Shown here: positions 29,761 to 39,034 of the stretch, piece by piece
Numbering within the stretch: the first letter of the stretch is position 1
Layout of the letters: each line of letters opens with the position of its first letter
NCBI RefSeq assembly: GCF_021271205.1
Contig: NZ_JAIWKS010000004.1
Coordinates: 528,490-592,489 of the forward strand
Reading direction: 5' to 3'
DNA length: 64,000 nt
From: Pseudomonas uvaldensis
GTDB lineage: Bacteria; Pseudomonadota; Gammaproteobacteria; Pseudomonadales; Pseudomonadaceae
Made by a program: the position numbers and the translations under genes
The notes under the pieces: model-generated
What the model saw: the letters and a program-made list of their open reading frames with translations, nothing else
Told to the model about the DNA's origin: nothing
Database searches by the model: none

Positions 29761-30612
29761 ATGACCGCCCCGCGCCTGACCCTGCCCTCCCCGGCCAAGC
29801 TCAACTTGATGCTGCATATTCTCGGTCGTCGCCCGGACGGCTATCACGAGCTGCAGACGATCTTTCAGTTCCTGGACTACGGCGATGAAATCACCTTTGC
29901 CGTGCGCGACGACGGCGTGATTCAGTTGCACACCGAATTCGAAGGCGTCCCCCACGACAGCAACCTGATCGTCAGAGCCGCGAAAAAACTCCAGGAGCAA
30001 TCCGGTTGTTCGCTGGGCGTCGACATCTGGATCGAAAAAATCCTGCCCATGGGCGGCGGTATCGGTGGCGGCAGTTCGAATGCGGCGACCACGCTGCTCG
30101 GGCTCAACCATTTGTGGCAGCTGGATTGGGACGCGGATCGCCTCGCCGCCCTGGGCCTGACGCTGGGGGCCGATGTACCGGTTTTCGTACGTGGCCACGC
30201 GGCTTTTGCCGAAGGCGTAGGGGAAAAACTCACTCCGGTAGAACCCGAGGAACCCTGGTACCTCGTGCTGGTGCCGCAAGTATCTGTAAGTACAGCAGAA
30301 ATTTTTTCAGATCCGCTGTTGACACGTAACTCTCCTCCCATTAAAGTGCGCCCCGTTCCCAAGGGAAACAGTCGAAATGACTGCTTACCGGTGGTAGCGA
30401 GGCGTTACCCAGATGTTCGTAACGCTTTGAATTTGCTAGGTAAATTTACCGAAGCAAAACTCACCGGAACTGGAAGTTGTGTGTTTGGGGGCTTCCCAAG
30501 CAAAGCTGAAGCTGATAAAGTCTCGGCCCTTCTTACAGAGACCCTTACAGGGTTTGTGGCAAAAGGAAGCAACGTTTCGATGTTGCATCGCAAGCTACAA
30601 AGCCTGCTCTAA
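29761..30612 (+). CDS. ispE: 4-diphosphocytidyl-2-C-methyl-D-erythritol kinase
   Basis: 283-aa GHMP kinase of the MEP isoprenoid pathway. The substrate region is [23 protein letters not shown] (about 7-29), and the ATP-binding loop is [16 protein letters not shown] (about 95-110). The C-terminal [15 protein letters not shown] stretch (about 236-246) completes the fold. The second half (about 30290-30612) is poorer in GC and uses rarer codons (CTA, GGA, AAA, TTG) than the first half. It is followed by tRNA-Gln and prs. Confidence 0.96.
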   Translation: MTAPRLTLPSPAKLNLMLHILGRRPDGYHELQTIFQFLDYGDEITFAVRDDGVIQLHTEFEGVPHDSNLIVRAAKKLQEQSGCSLGVDIWIEKILPMGGGIGGGSSNAATTLLGLNHLWQLDWDADRLAALGLTLGADVPVFVRGHAAFAEGVGEKLTPVEPEEPWYLVLVPQVSVSTAEIFSDPLLTRNSPPIKVRPVPKGNSRNDCLPVVARRYPDVRNALNLLGKFTEAKLTGTGSCVFGGFPSKAEADKVSALLTETLTGFVAKGSNVSMLHRKLQSLL

Positions 30613-30649
30613 AAGGAATCGAGTGTTAGGCACTCGCAGCAACAGATAC

Positions 30650-30724
30650 AGGGGCGTCGCCAAGCGGTAAGGCAGCAGGTTTTGATCCTGCCATGCGTTG
30701 GTTCGAATCCAGCCGCCCCTGCCA
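30650..30724 (+). tRNA. tRNA-Gln (anticodon TTG), CCA encoded
   Basis: 75-base tRNA. The acceptor stem AGGGGCG pairs with CGCCCCT, followed by discriminator G and CCA. The anticodon loop is GGTTTTGATCC with anticodon TTG, and the T-arm GTTCGAATC is canonical. The position between ispE and prs is the same as in other pseudomonads. Confidence 0.97.
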
Positions 30725-30771
30725 TTTTCCTATACTCATCCAGGCATACCCTCAGCCTCCAGGTACTGCGC

Positions 30772-31713
30772 GTGTCCAAGATGATGGTCTTTACGGGGAA
30801 CGCCAACCCCGATCTGGCTCGGCGTGTCGTACGTCAGCTGCATATCCCTCTCGGTGACATTTCTGTCGGTAAGTTTTCCGACGGCGAGATCACTGCCGAG
30901 ATCAATGAAAACGTTCGCGGTAAAGACGTCTTCATTATTCAGCCGACCTGCGCTCCGACCAACGATAACCTGATGGAACTCGTCGTGATGGCTGATGCCT
31001 TCCGCCGTTCCTCGGCTACTCGTATCACTGCTGTTATTCCTTACTTTGGTTATGCCCGCCAGGATCGCCGCCCGCGTTCCGCGCGCGTGGCGATCAGCGC
31101 AAAAGTCGTCGCCGACATGCTGACCGTTGTCGGCATCGACCGTGTCCTCACGGTTGACCTGCACGCTGACCAGATTCAGGGCTTCTTCGATATTCCCGTG
31201 GATAACATCTACGGCTCCCCGGTCCTGGTGGATGACATCGAAGATCAGCGCTTCGAGAACCTGATGATCGTGTCCCCGGACATTGGTGGCGTCGTGCGTG
31301 CACGGGCCGTTGCCAAATCCCTGGGCGTGGATCTGGGTATCATCGACAAACGCCGCGAGAAAGCCAATCACTCCGAAGTGATGCATATCATCGGCGACGT
31401 CGAAGGCCGTACCTGTATCCTTGTCGATGATATGGTCGATACCGCCGGCACCCTGTGCCATGCGGCCAAGGCTCTGAAAGAGCACGGCGCGGCCAAGGTC
31501 TTTGCCTACTGCACACACCCTGTGCTGTCGGGTCGGGCGATCGAGAACATTGAAAATTCCGTGCTGGACGAGCTGGTGGTCACTAACACCATCCCGCTGT
31601 CCGCAGCAGCACAAGCCTGTGCGCGTATCCGCCAACTGGATATCGCACCGGTGGTTGCCGAAGCGGTTCGCCGCATCAGCAATGAAGAATCGATCAGCGC
31701 GATGTTCCGTTAA
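30772..31713 (+). CDS. prs: Ribose-phosphate pyrophosphokinase
   Basis: 313-aa enzyme making PRPP from ribose-5-phosphate and ATP; its product feeds hpt and upp elsewhere in the window. The GTG start at 30772 gives the family N terminus (M)[15 protein letters not shown]. Motifs: [20 protein letters not shown] (about 96-115), [17 protein letters not shown] (about 128-144), the flexible loop [10 protein letters not shown] and the PRPP loop [15 protein letters not shown] (about 214-228). Codon use is biased as in highly expressed genes. Confidence 0.97.
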   Translation: MSKMMVFTGNANPDLARRVVRQLHIPLGDISVGKFSDGEITAEINENVRGKDVFIIQPTCAPTNDNLMELVVMADAFRRSSATRITAVIPYFGYARQDRRPRSARVAISAKVVADMLTVVGIDRVLTVDLHADQIQGFFDIPVDNIYGSPVLVDDIEDQRFENLMIVSPDIGGVVRARAVAKSLGVDLGIIDKRREKANHSEVMHIIGDVEGRTCILVDDMVDTAGTLCHAAKALKEHGAAKVFAYCTHPVLSGRAIENIENSVLDELVVTNTIPLSAAAQACARIRQLDIAPVVAEAVRRISNEESISAMFR

Positions 31714-31751
31714 GGGCCCTGCCCTTGCCATGACATCCCGTTGACGAAAAG

Positions 31752-31792
31752 CGCCCCGCCCCAACACTCATGTTGGGGCGGGGCTTTTTTGC
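31752..31792 (+). terminator. Intrinsic terminator after prs
   Basis: Stem GCCCCGCCCCAACA / TGTTGGGGCGGGGC, loop CTCA, followed by TTTTTT. It lies about 38 bases after the prs stop codon and before rplY. Confidence 0.93.
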
Positions 31793-31851
31793 CCATCCGC
31801 TTTGACGTCGGTCGCAGACGTCACCCGGAATGGCTATTTTGGAGATACAAA

Positions 31852-32454
31852 ATGACTGATTTCATCCTGAACGCCCAAGCGCGTACCGACCTGGGGAAAG
31901 GTGCGAGCCGCCGCCTGCGTCGTCTCGCCAACCAGGTTCCTGCCGTTGTCTACGGTGGTGACAAGGCCCCTGAGTCCATCACCATGCTGGCCAAAGAAGT
32001 GGCCAAGCTGTTCGAAGACGAGGCTGCCTTCAGCCACGTGATCGAGCTGAACGTCGATGGCAAGAAGCAAAACGTTATCGTTAAAGCGATGCAGCGTCAC
32101 CCGGCCAAGCAATTCATCATGCACGCTGACTTCATTCGCGTCGTGGCTGGCCAGAAACTGACCGCAACCGTTCCAGTGCACTTCATCAACGAAGCTGCTC
32201 CGATCAAGAAAGGCGGCGAGATCTCGCACGTCACTTCCGAGCTGGAAGTTTCCTGCCTGCCGAAAGACCTGCCTGAATTCATCGAAGTCGACCTGGCTAA
32301 CGCCGAAATCGGCACGATCATTCACCTGTCCGACCTGAAAGCGCCTAAAGGCGTTGAGTTCGTGGCCCTGGCACACGGCGACGACAAGGCTGTTGCCAAC
32401 GTCCACGCTCCACGTGTTGCTCCAGAAGCTACCGAAGAAGGCGCAGCAGAGTAA
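31852..32454 (+). CDS. rplY: 50S ribosomal protein L25/general stress protein Ctc
   Basis: 200-aa long form of L25, with an N-terminal 5S rRNA-binding domain (about 1-95, [20 protein letters not shown] opening and [23 protein letters not shown]) and a C-terminal TL5/CTC beta domain (about 96-185). The start at 31852 is preceded by TTGGAGATAC. The acidic tail ATEEGAAE is common. It has its own promoter region after the prs terminator. Confidence 0.96.
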   Translation: MTDFILNAQARTDLGKGASRRLRRLANQVPAVVYGGDKAPESITMLAKEVAKLFEDEAAFSHVIELNVDGKKQNVIVKAMQRHPAKQFIMHADFIRVVAGQKLTATVPVHFINEAAPIKKGGEISHVTSELEVSCLPKDLPEFIEVDLANAEIGTIIHLSDLKAPKGVEFVALAHGDDKAVANVHAPRVAPEATEEGAAE

Positions 32455-32619
32455 TTTCACTCTGTCGCCGGAGTGACCGGTAACATCGCGGACTGGAACG
32501 TAGCGAGGCAGCGGGCGGGAACGCGAAGTTTACTCAAGGGTAGATCCGCAATTTTCGTCCACTGTCGCCAAAGTACCTGACCGCGACTTGTTATCCACAC
32601 TCCAGGAAGGGCCCCTATC

Positions 32620-33204
32620 GTGACTGCCATCAAACTGATCGTTGGCCTGGGAAATCCAGGCACCGAATACGAACAGACCCGGCATAACGCAGGGGCCCTT
32701 TTTGTTGAGCGCATCGCGCACGCACAAGGCGTCAGCCTGGCGGCCGATCGCAAGTATTTCGGCCTGACCGGGCGCTTTTCGCATCAGGGTCAGGATGTTC
32801 GTCTGCTGATCCCCACCACCTACATGAACCGCAGCGGCCAGGCCGTGGCGGCATTGGCCGGTTTCTTCCGCATCAAGCCCGAAGAAATCCTGGTGGCCCA
32901 CGACGAACTCGACCTGCCTCCGGGCGTTGCCAAGCTCAAACAGGGCGGCGGCCATGGCGGTCACAACGGGTTGCGCGACATCATTGCGCAGCTGGGTAAC
33001 CAGAATACCTTTCACCGCCTGCGGCTCGGCATCGGCCACCCGGGCGTTGCCAGTATGGTGTCGAATTTCGTCCTGGGTCGTGCGCCTCGCGCCGAACAGG
33101 AAAAACTCGATGCCAGCATCGACTTTGCCCTCGGCGTGCTGCCGGATATTCTCGCCGGTGAATGGAACCGCGCGATGAAGAACCTGCACAGCCAGAAGGC
33201 CTGA
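32620..33204 (+). CDS. pth: Peptidyl-tRNA hydrolase
   Basis: 194-aa enzyme that releases peptides from prematurely dropped peptidyl-tRNA. The GTG start at 32620 has AGGAAGGGCC upstream. Motifs: [20 protein letters not shown] (about 6-25, catalytic His), [11 protein letters not shown] (about 66-76), HDELDLPPG and [14 protein letters not shown] (about 108-121). It is in an operon with ychF 21 bases downstream. Confidence 0.97.
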   Translation: MTAIKLIVGLGNPGTEYEQTRHNAGALFVERIAHAQGVSLAADRKYFGLTGRFSHQGQDVRLLIPTTYMNRSGQAVAALAGFFRIKPEEILVAHDELDLPPGVAKLKQGGGHGGHNGLRDIIAQLGNQNTFHRLRLGIGHPGVASMVSNFVLGRAPRAEQEKLDASIDFALGVLPDILAGEWNRAMKNLHSQKA

Positions 33205-33225
33205 CTCTTACCGAGGGGAAACACC

Positions 33226-34326
33226 ATGGGATTCAATTGCGGCATCGTCGGCCTGCCTAACGTCGGCAAGTCCACCCTGTTCAACGCCCTGACCAAATCC
33301 GGCATCGCGGCCGAGAACTTCCCCTTCTGCACCATCGAGCCGAACAGCGGCATCGTGCCGATGCCGGATGCGCGCCTGGATGCCCTGGCGGCCATCGTCA
33401 ATCCCAAGCGTATCCTGCCGACCACCATGGAATTCGTCGACATCGCGGGCCTCGTGGCTGGCGCGTCGAAGGGCGAGGGTCTGGGCAACAAATTCCTCGC
33501 CAACATCCGCGAGACCGATGCCATCGCCCACGTGGTCCGCTGCTTTGAAGACGAGAACGTGATTCACGTCTCCAACAGCGTCGACCCGAAACGCGACATC
33601 GAGATCATCGACCTGGAACTGATTTTCGCCGACCTCGACAGCTGCGAGAAACAACTGCAGAAAGTCGCCCGCAACGCCAAGGGTGGCGACAAGGACGCCG
33701 TCGTCCAGAAAGGCCTGCTGGAGCAGCTGATCGCCCATTTCACCGAAGGCAAGCCGGCGCGCAGCCTGATGAAAAACATGAGCACCGAAGAGAAGCTGGT
33801 GATCAAGGGCTTCCACCTGCTGACCACCAAGCCGGTCATGTACATCGCCAACGTCGCTGAAGACGGTTTCGAGAACAACCCGCACCTGGACGTGGTCAAG
33901 GCCATCGCCGAAGAAGAAGGCGCCATGGTGGTTCCGGTCTGCAACAAGATCGAAGCGGAAATCGCCGAACTGGACGACGGCGAAGAAAAGGACATGTTCC
34001 TGGAGGCCCTGGGCCTGGAAGAGCCTGGCCTGAACCGCGTGATCCGCGCCGGTTACGAAATGCTCAACCTGCAGACTTACTTCACCGCCGGTGTCGAAGA
34101 AGTCCGCGCCTGGACCGTCCGCGTCGGCGCCACCGCCCCGCAAGCCGCCGGCGTGATCCACACCGACTTCGAAAAAGGCTTTATCCGTGCCGAAGTCATC
34201 GCCTACAACGACTTCATCCAGTACAAAGGTGAAGCCGGTGCCAAGGAAGCCGGTAAATGGCGCCTGGAAGGCAAGGACTACATCGTCAAGGATGGCGATG
34301 TGATGCACTTCCGCTTTAACGTCTGA
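33226..34326 (+). CDS. ychF: Redox-regulated ATPase YchF
   Basis: 366-aa Obg-family NTPase that prefers ATP and binds ribosomes. The P-loop is [18 protein letters not shown] (about 5-22), switch regions are [17 protein letters not shown] (about 71-87), the specificity motif NKIEAE replaces NKxD (about 240), and a C-terminal TGS domain runs from about 280 ([17 protein letters not shown]). GAGGGGAAACACC precedes the ATG. A terminator follows. Confidence 0.97.
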   Translation: MGFNCGIVGLPNVGKSTLFNALTKSGIAAENFPFCTIEPNSGIVPMPDARLDALAAIVNPKRILPTTMEFVDIAGLVAGASKGEGLGNKFLANIRETDAIAHVVRCFEDENVIHVSNSVDPKRDIEIIDLELIFADLDSCEKQLQKVARNAKGGDKDAVVQKGLLEQLIAHFTEGKPARSLMKNMSTEEKLVIKGFHLLTTKPVMYIANVAEDGFENNPHLDVVKAIAEEEGAMVVPVCNKIEAEIAELDDGEEKDMFLEALGLEEPGLNRVIRAGYEMLNLQTYFTAGVEEVRAWTVRVGATAPQAAGVIHTDFEKGFIRAEVIAYNDFIQYKGEAGAKEAGKWRLEGKDYIVKDGDVMHFRFNV

Positions 34327-34340
34327 CTCTGCTGAAAACG

Positions 34341-34369
34341 AAAAAGCCGCGATGATTCGCGGCTTTTTT
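34341..34369 (+). terminator. Intrinsic terminator after ychF
   Basis: AAAAAGCCGCG / CGCGGCTTTTTT with a 6-base loop, 15 bases after the ychF stop. The A-rich left arm can also serve the convergent beta-propeller/RTX gene, which ends at 34381. Confidence 0.93.
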
Positions 34370-34380
34370 GTGGGCGACGA

Positions 34381-36444
34381 TCAGCCCAACAGATGCCCTG
34401 GATCGACCTCGGGCGCGACCCCGATCAGCCCTACCCCAGCGTCGGGCGCCACGATCAAGTTGTCGTCATCCAGGTTTTCCCGCCAGTCCCCCGCCAGCGC
34501 AATCTGGAACCTGTGGCCTTGTGTGTCTGCTTCCACATTCGTCACATAGGTGCGATCCAGCGCCTGGTTGTAAATCATCTTCAGCGTAGTGTCCGTGCCG
34601 TCTCCGAAGCCGGTATACCCCAAGGCCGATACATCGATCTTGTCATCGACCGTAAAACCTTCGATAAGGTCGACCGCGCCATGGCTGTCCGTCCGGTAGC
34701 TGTCCTCTACTGAGGTGTAGCGGAACACATCGGCGTTCTGCCGATTATCTGTCCACAACGAAATGTCGGCTCTGTCTCCACCATTCAGGCGATCAGCGCC
34801 ACCACCACCAACGATGACATCAGCTCCGGCGCCACCGTTGATACGATCATTGCCGTCCAGCCCATAAATGACTTCCGACAACGCAGAACCGGTAATCGTA
34901 TCGTTGGCAGACGTACCCTCAACGGTAGGCGCGGCGAGCACCAGGTTGGTGTTGTTCAACTGCCCCACCAGATTGCCGTCCAAAGCCAGTTCAAACCGAT
35001 GCCCGGAAGCATCGACGTCGTAACTCTTGAGATAAGTATGGGAACCATCGGCACTGGCCTGGATAGCCAAGGTGCCGTCATGGCCGTTGCCAATCCCGGT
35101 GAAGCCCAAGGCAGTCAGGTCGATGCGGTCCTGGGAGACGTCGAAGTCCAGGATCCGGTCGCTGCTGCTGTGTGTCGCCGTGCGGAAACTGTCGCCGAGT
35201 TCGGTGAAGCGAAAGATGTCAGCGCCCGTGCCACCTTGCAGGACGTCACGCCCGCCATTGCCTTGCAGCACATCATCTCCCCCCAGGCCGTGGATGATTT
35301 CGCTGGCGTCAGTACCTTGCAAGATCTCATTGCCGGCGTATCCGTCCACGTGTAGCTTGCCGTCCTGGCTGCCGAAGCCGGTATCGATACTGCCATCGGC
35401 GTTCAGGCGGATGATGCTGAAATCGCCGTTGTTCGTGCCGGCCGCCAGGATCTTGCCATCGGCTTGCACCGTCAAAGCCACAGGTGTGCCGGTCTCGAAA
35501 GTCACCGTACCATTGGCGCCAAAAGTGGTATCGAAGGAGCCGTCGGCATTAAAGCGCGCTACGGTAGTGCGGGTGTCGCCGTCACCATGGCCCATGACGA
35601 TGATCTTGCCGTCGGCTTGCAGGGTAACCACCGAATCTTCGCCAAAGCCCATGGCGGGGTCCAAGTAAAGGGCACCGTCGTCACCAAAGCGGGTATCGGG
35701 TTGACCATCGGGGGTGAAGCGCTGCAGGACATATGTCGGATCGCCCATGCCAGCGGCATTGTATGCAGCCCCGACGACCACGCTTCCATCTGCATGCACC
35801 GCAGTCGAAATTGCGCCGTTGTAGTGTTCGTCGGCGGGAATGCTGACCGTCAGCACGCCACCGTCGCCGAAGCCTTCGACCAAAGAGCCGTTATTGCCGA
35901 GCCTGGTCACTGTTGCCTGGTCAAACCCTCGGGCGCTGACCTGGAAGGTGCCATCGGTATTGGCCGTCAGGTCAATGTTCTTGAAGCTGTGGTTGATGTC
36001 GACCGTAACGACACCATTCTGACCGAAGGCGGCATCGCGAGTCCCATCGCTGTTGTAGCGCTCCACCTGTACGCCCGTATCCAGGGCGACGGCAACAAGC
36101 ACCTTGCCATCGGACTGCACTGCCGTCAGCTCGTAGCGAGACGCCGGGGCTATCGCGGCAGGAACCATGTCGACACCACCTTCATGGAAGGTGGTGTCCA
36201 GACTGCCATCGGCGTTCAAGCGGATAATTGAATGGTTTTGTTCGTAGCCGTAGCTTTCCTCGCCCGGCGCCCCGGGGTACCCCCATGCAAGGTACTCGGT
36301 ATAGCCGCCAACCAGTATCTTGCCGTCCGGCTGGATAATGATGCTCTGGTTCTCGTCGAATTGACCGGTGAGGTCGACTTGGACAGTGCCAGGGCCGGTT
36401 CTTACGGTATGGGTACTTGCCGTCGTGCTGTCGGTGTTTGCCAT
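34381..36444 (-). CDS. Beta-propeller (delta-60 repeat) protein with RTX calcium-binding C terminus
   Basis: 687-aa protein without a signal peptide. Residues about 20-390 hold at least six delta-60 repeats of the form QADGKIIVxGxx..xxRxNADGSxDTTFG, predicted to fold as a beta-propeller. Residues about 395-560 carry RTX nonapeptides (GLGGDDVLQGNGGRDVLQGG, then YGLDGNDRINGGAGADVIVGG) and two peptidase-M10-like C-terminal modules (DRILDFDVSQDRIDLTALGF and a second copy). Such proteins leave by type I secretion, but no ABC exporter is nearby. The ATG at 36444 has AAAGGA 9 bases upstream; the frame continues to a TTG at 36549. Confidence 0.88.
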   Translation of the reverse strand: MANTDSTTASTHTVRTGPGTVQVDLTGQFDENQSIIIQPDGKILVGGYTEYLAWGYPGAPGEESYGYEQNHSIIRLNADGSLDTTFHEGGVDMVPAAIAPASRYELTAVQSDGKVLVAVALDTGVQVERYNSDGTRDAAFGQNGVVTVDINHSFKNIDLTANTDGTFQVSARGFDQATVTRLGNNGSLVEGFGDGGVLTVSIPADEHYNGAISTAVHADGSVVVGAAYNAAGMGDPTYVLQRFTPDGQPDTRFGDDGALYLDPAMGFGEDSVVTLQADGKIIVMGHGDGDTRTTVARFNADGSFDTTFGANGTVTFETGTPVALTVQADGKILAAGTNNGDFSIIRLNADGSIDTGFGSQDGKLHVDGYAGNEILQGTDASEIIHGLGGDDVLQGNGGRDVLQGGTGADIFRFTELGDSFRTATHSSSDRILDFDVSQDRIDLTALGFTGIGNGHDGTLAIQASADGSHTYLKSYDVDASGHRFELALDGNLVGQLNNTNLVLAAPTVEGTSANDTITGSALSEVIYGLDGNDRINGGAGADVIVGGGGADRLNGGDRADISLWTDNRQNADVFRYTSVEDSYRTDSHGAVDLIEGFTVDDKIDVSALGYTGFGDGTDTTLKMIYNQALDRTYVTNVEADTQGHRFQIALAGDWRENLDDDNLIVAPDAGVGLIGVAPEVDPGHLLG

Positions 36445-36578
36445 GGGATAGTCCTTTAAGAAGTCCTGGATCCATCGCTCCAGTAGAGCAATTGGGACTT
36501 GCTCGCTTTCCCATCGTTCCCACCAATTGCGACCTGCGGGCTTGCTCAATCCTGAGAGATGCCCCTTGTGGTACGTCG

Positions 36579-37014
36579 CTAGAACAGATACTCCATGTAG
36601 ATCGCCGCACCACCACCGGCCTGCGCGTCAGCATTCATACCCGCCATCACTACCGCTCCTTTGGCCGACTGCAGCAGTTGCCGGTTGACTGTGCCGGCAG
36701 CAATGAGAAGCCGCCGGGCTGGCGTTCAAGGCCACCGACAATGCCAGCAGCTTGGGATCGAGCCCGAACAACAGGGCCGTGGCCGAACCGCCCACCACCA
36801 GGCCACCGCCCACTTCGGTGTACATGCAAGGGCCGGTGATGTCGTCTTCGGTCAGGTCACGGCTGACCAGCGCGTCGCTGACAAACACCTTGCCGAAGCT
36901 GGGGAAAGCCTCTGCCGCGCCGGCCGCTCCCACGCTCTTGCCCTTGATCTGGATATTGACCTTGCCGAAACGCGGCAGTCGCGCGCCGAATCCAGCCCCG
37001 ACGCCGACGCCGCC
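36579..37014 (-). pseudogene. Decayed gene of unknown family (frameshifted)
   Basis: Reading leftward, an open stretch encodes GGVGVGAGFGARLPRFGKVN.., then FGKVFVSDALVSRDLTEDDITG..MYTEVGGGLVVGGSATALLFGLDPKLLALSVAL, and loses frame near 36730. The natural continuation, LLIAAGTVNRQLLQSAKGAVVMAGMNADAQ.. ending in IYMEYLF, is in another frame and stops at 36579. No start codon is evident; the 5' side abuts a TAA at 37015. This looks like a small Gly-rich protein gene inactivated by at least one indel. I do not recognise the family. Confidence 0.6.
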
Positions 37015-37296
37015 TTAGCGATAGCTGACGTCCTTGCCTTCGGGTGAACGCAGGATGATCGAACCGCCCCTGGGGATAAGATATTTTTTCGCCAGTAGCC
37101 GTGGTAAAGGCGATTTCAGGATGCGATCCACCGGCATTCAAGTGACTGACGATGCCATCGGCGACCTCTGCGCGAGTCAGGAACTCGCGGCGATCCAGGG
37201 TGAGATTGAGGGCAATGCCCAACAAGCCAATACCGATCAGGGCGAAAAGCAGGCCCAGCAGTATCTTCCCGATGGGTGACGGGTGTCGTTAACCAT
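37015..37296 (-). pseudogene. Decayed DUF3592-like membrane protein gene
   Basis: The ATG at 37296 (MVNDTRHP) runs out of frame after 7-8 codons. One base over, the sequence encodes a membrane segment GKILLGLLFALIGIGLLGIALN followed by REFLTRAEVADGIVSHL and IAFTTATGEKISYPQG, the pattern of DUF3592 proteins. A second frame change near 37065 gives GSIILRSPEGKDVSYR and a stop at 37015. At least two indels therefore disrupt it. Sequencing error cannot be excluded. It lies upstream of the other decayed gene in the same direction. Confidence 0.55.
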
Positions 37297-37381
37297 GGCA
37301 GGTCTCGATATTCGTCCATGAAAAAGGGGGCTCAGGATAACAAGATGTTTCGCCGTCTCCCACCTGCGATACACACCTCCT

Positions 37382-37990
37382 TCATTTACTTGCGGTAGCC
37401 ATCAACACGCCAAAGCAGAAAAAAGTAATGCCCGACAGCTTGCCTACAATCCCGGCTGCCCTGTTGGTGGAGAGCCAGCGCCTTGCACCATTGGCCATGA
37501 GGGCGTAGCCGCTATGAACCAATACGACGAGCAAGCCATAGGAAGAGATCAGCAGGAAAAACTGGTCGAAATAGTCAGCCCCCGGCTTGATGAACTGAGG
37601 AAACACAGCGAGAAAGAAGAATCCCGCCTTGGGGTTCAACAGCTGGATTGACAGTGCCTCGACAAATCGTCGACACGGTCGCGACGAGGTGGCGTTGAGC
37701 TCGGGGAGAAAACGCTTCGTCCGCCACATCTTGCCCCCCAGGTACAACAAATACAGGGCACCGGCATATTTGAGAAACGTGAACGCCGTAGCCGACGTGG
37801 CAAGGATCAGCCCGACGCTACTGGCGCTGATACCCGCCACGACAAAAGCACCCAGCGCGATACCGCAGATGCCGGGCAGCGAACCGGTCCAACCATGGCG
37901 CAAGGCGTTGGAAACTGTCAGCACGACCCCTGGTCCGGGGCTGAGCACGGTCAGGGTAGCCAGAATCAGAAACAGTTCGTAATTGACCAT
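37382..37990 (-). CDS. LysE/RhtB family amino-acid exporter
   Basis: 202-aa inner-membrane protein with six predicted helices. It has the family opening FLILATLTVLSPGPGVVLTVSNALRHGWTGSLPGICGIALG (about 6-46) and NPKAGFFFLAVFPQF (about 118-132), both diagnostic of LysE/RhtB exporters of homoserine, threonine, lysine or related compounds. The substrate is not predictable. It is divergent from a LysR regulator 96 bases away, the usual arrangement for a regulator controlling its exporter. Confidence 0.93.
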   Translation of the reverse strand: MVNYELFLILATLTVLSPGPGVVLTVSNALRHGWTGSLPGICGIALGAFVVAGISASSVGLILATSATAFTFLKYAGALYLLYLGGKMWRTKRFLPELNATSSRPCRRFVEALSIQLLNPKAGFFFLAVFPQFIKPGADYFDQFFLLISSYGLLVVLVHSGYALMANGARRWLSTNRAAGIVGKLSGITFFCFGVLMATASK

Positions 37991-38086
37991 GAATCACTCC
38001 ATCAAAGCGGCGGGGCTCAGAGTGTTGTGAACTGGCATCGCTGACAAACGCTTTAATTGCACCAGGGATGTGACTAAATTAGACAC

Positions 38087-39034
38087 ATGATTTCCAACCT
38101 GCCCCCTTTGAACGCCGTTCGCGCCTTCGCCGCTGCCGCTCGCCACCAGAGCTTCAGCCGTGCGGCCGAAGAGTTGCATGTCAGCCACAGCGCGGTCAGC
38201 CGTCATATCAAGTTGCTGGAGGAACGCCTGGGGGTGCTGCTTTTCGAGCGTCGAACCCGGCAATCACTGCTGACGCCGGCTGGCCGGACATTTTATGAGC
38301 AGGTCAGCGTGGCCCTGGCGCAGATCGCCAATGCCACAACCGCCCTGACCCGAGGCGCTTCGCTGCGCAAAGTCAGAATCAACGTGCGCCCTTCCTTTGC
38401 GGAGCGCTGGTTGATCCCGCGCTTGCCGAACTTCATGGCGTTGTATCCGGATATCCAACCTGAAGTGGTCACCAGCACCCTGCCGCCGGATCACGCGCGT
38501 GAGACATTTGATGTCGTGATACGCCGCGCAAAGGCTGGATGGTCAGCCAACGTCCAACCTCACGCATTACTGGAAGATGATCTGGTATTGGTCGCCGCAC
38601 CGTCACTGCTGCAAAGCCAGCCGCTGGACAGCCCCGGCGACCTGATCCAACACACGCTGCTGGCTGGCAGGACCCGCAGCAGTGACTGGCAGGACTGGGC
38701 CAGACACGCGGGTATCACTCAGCGACACACTCAACCCACTTTGCAATTCGATCACATGCATCTGGTGCTGCAAGCCGCCGTCGACGGCCTGGGTGTCGCC
38801 CTGTGTCCCGCATCGTTGCTGGGCAGGGACTTATCCACAGGGCGACTGACCTGCCCGTTTCCCTCCTTGCGCCTGCCATTGACCCGTTATTACTACGGCG
38901 TCGCCCAAGACACCGCCGCTGAAACGCAGGTGTTTATCGACTGGATGCGCGCTCAAATTCACCGACGCGGGGACTCCAGCCTGGAGGGGCTAAACCCTTT
39001 TGACCTTGAAGCGACTCAGCACCCGTTGCATTAA
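38087..39034 (+). CDS. LysR family transcriptional regulator (GcvA-like)
   Basis: 315-aa regulator. The N-terminal winged helix is [52 protein letters not shown] (about 4-56). A periplasmic-binding-like effector domain runs about 95-300 with the GcvA-type segments [24 protein letters not shown] (about 100-118) and [17 protein letters not shown]. The exporter gene is divergent, and the intergenic region holds a TGTGACTAAATTAGACACA stretch near the start. The last 45 bases overlap the 3' end of the convergent chemoreceptor gene. Confidence 0.93.
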   Translation: MISNLPPLNAVRAFAAAARHQSFSRAAEELHVSHSAVSRHIKLLEERLGVLLFERRTRQSLLTPAGRTFYEQVSVALAQIANATTALTRGASLRKVRINVRPSFAERWLIPRLPNFMALYPDIQPEVVTSTLPPDHARETFDVVIRRAKAGWSANVQPHALLEDDLVLVAAPSLLQSQPLDSPGDLIQHTLLAGRTRSSDWQDWARHAGITQRHTQPTLQFDHMHLVLQAAVDGLGVALCPASLLGRDLSTGRLTCPFPSLRLPLTRYYYGVAQDTAAETQVFIDWMRAQIHRRGDSSLEGLNPFDLEATQHPLH

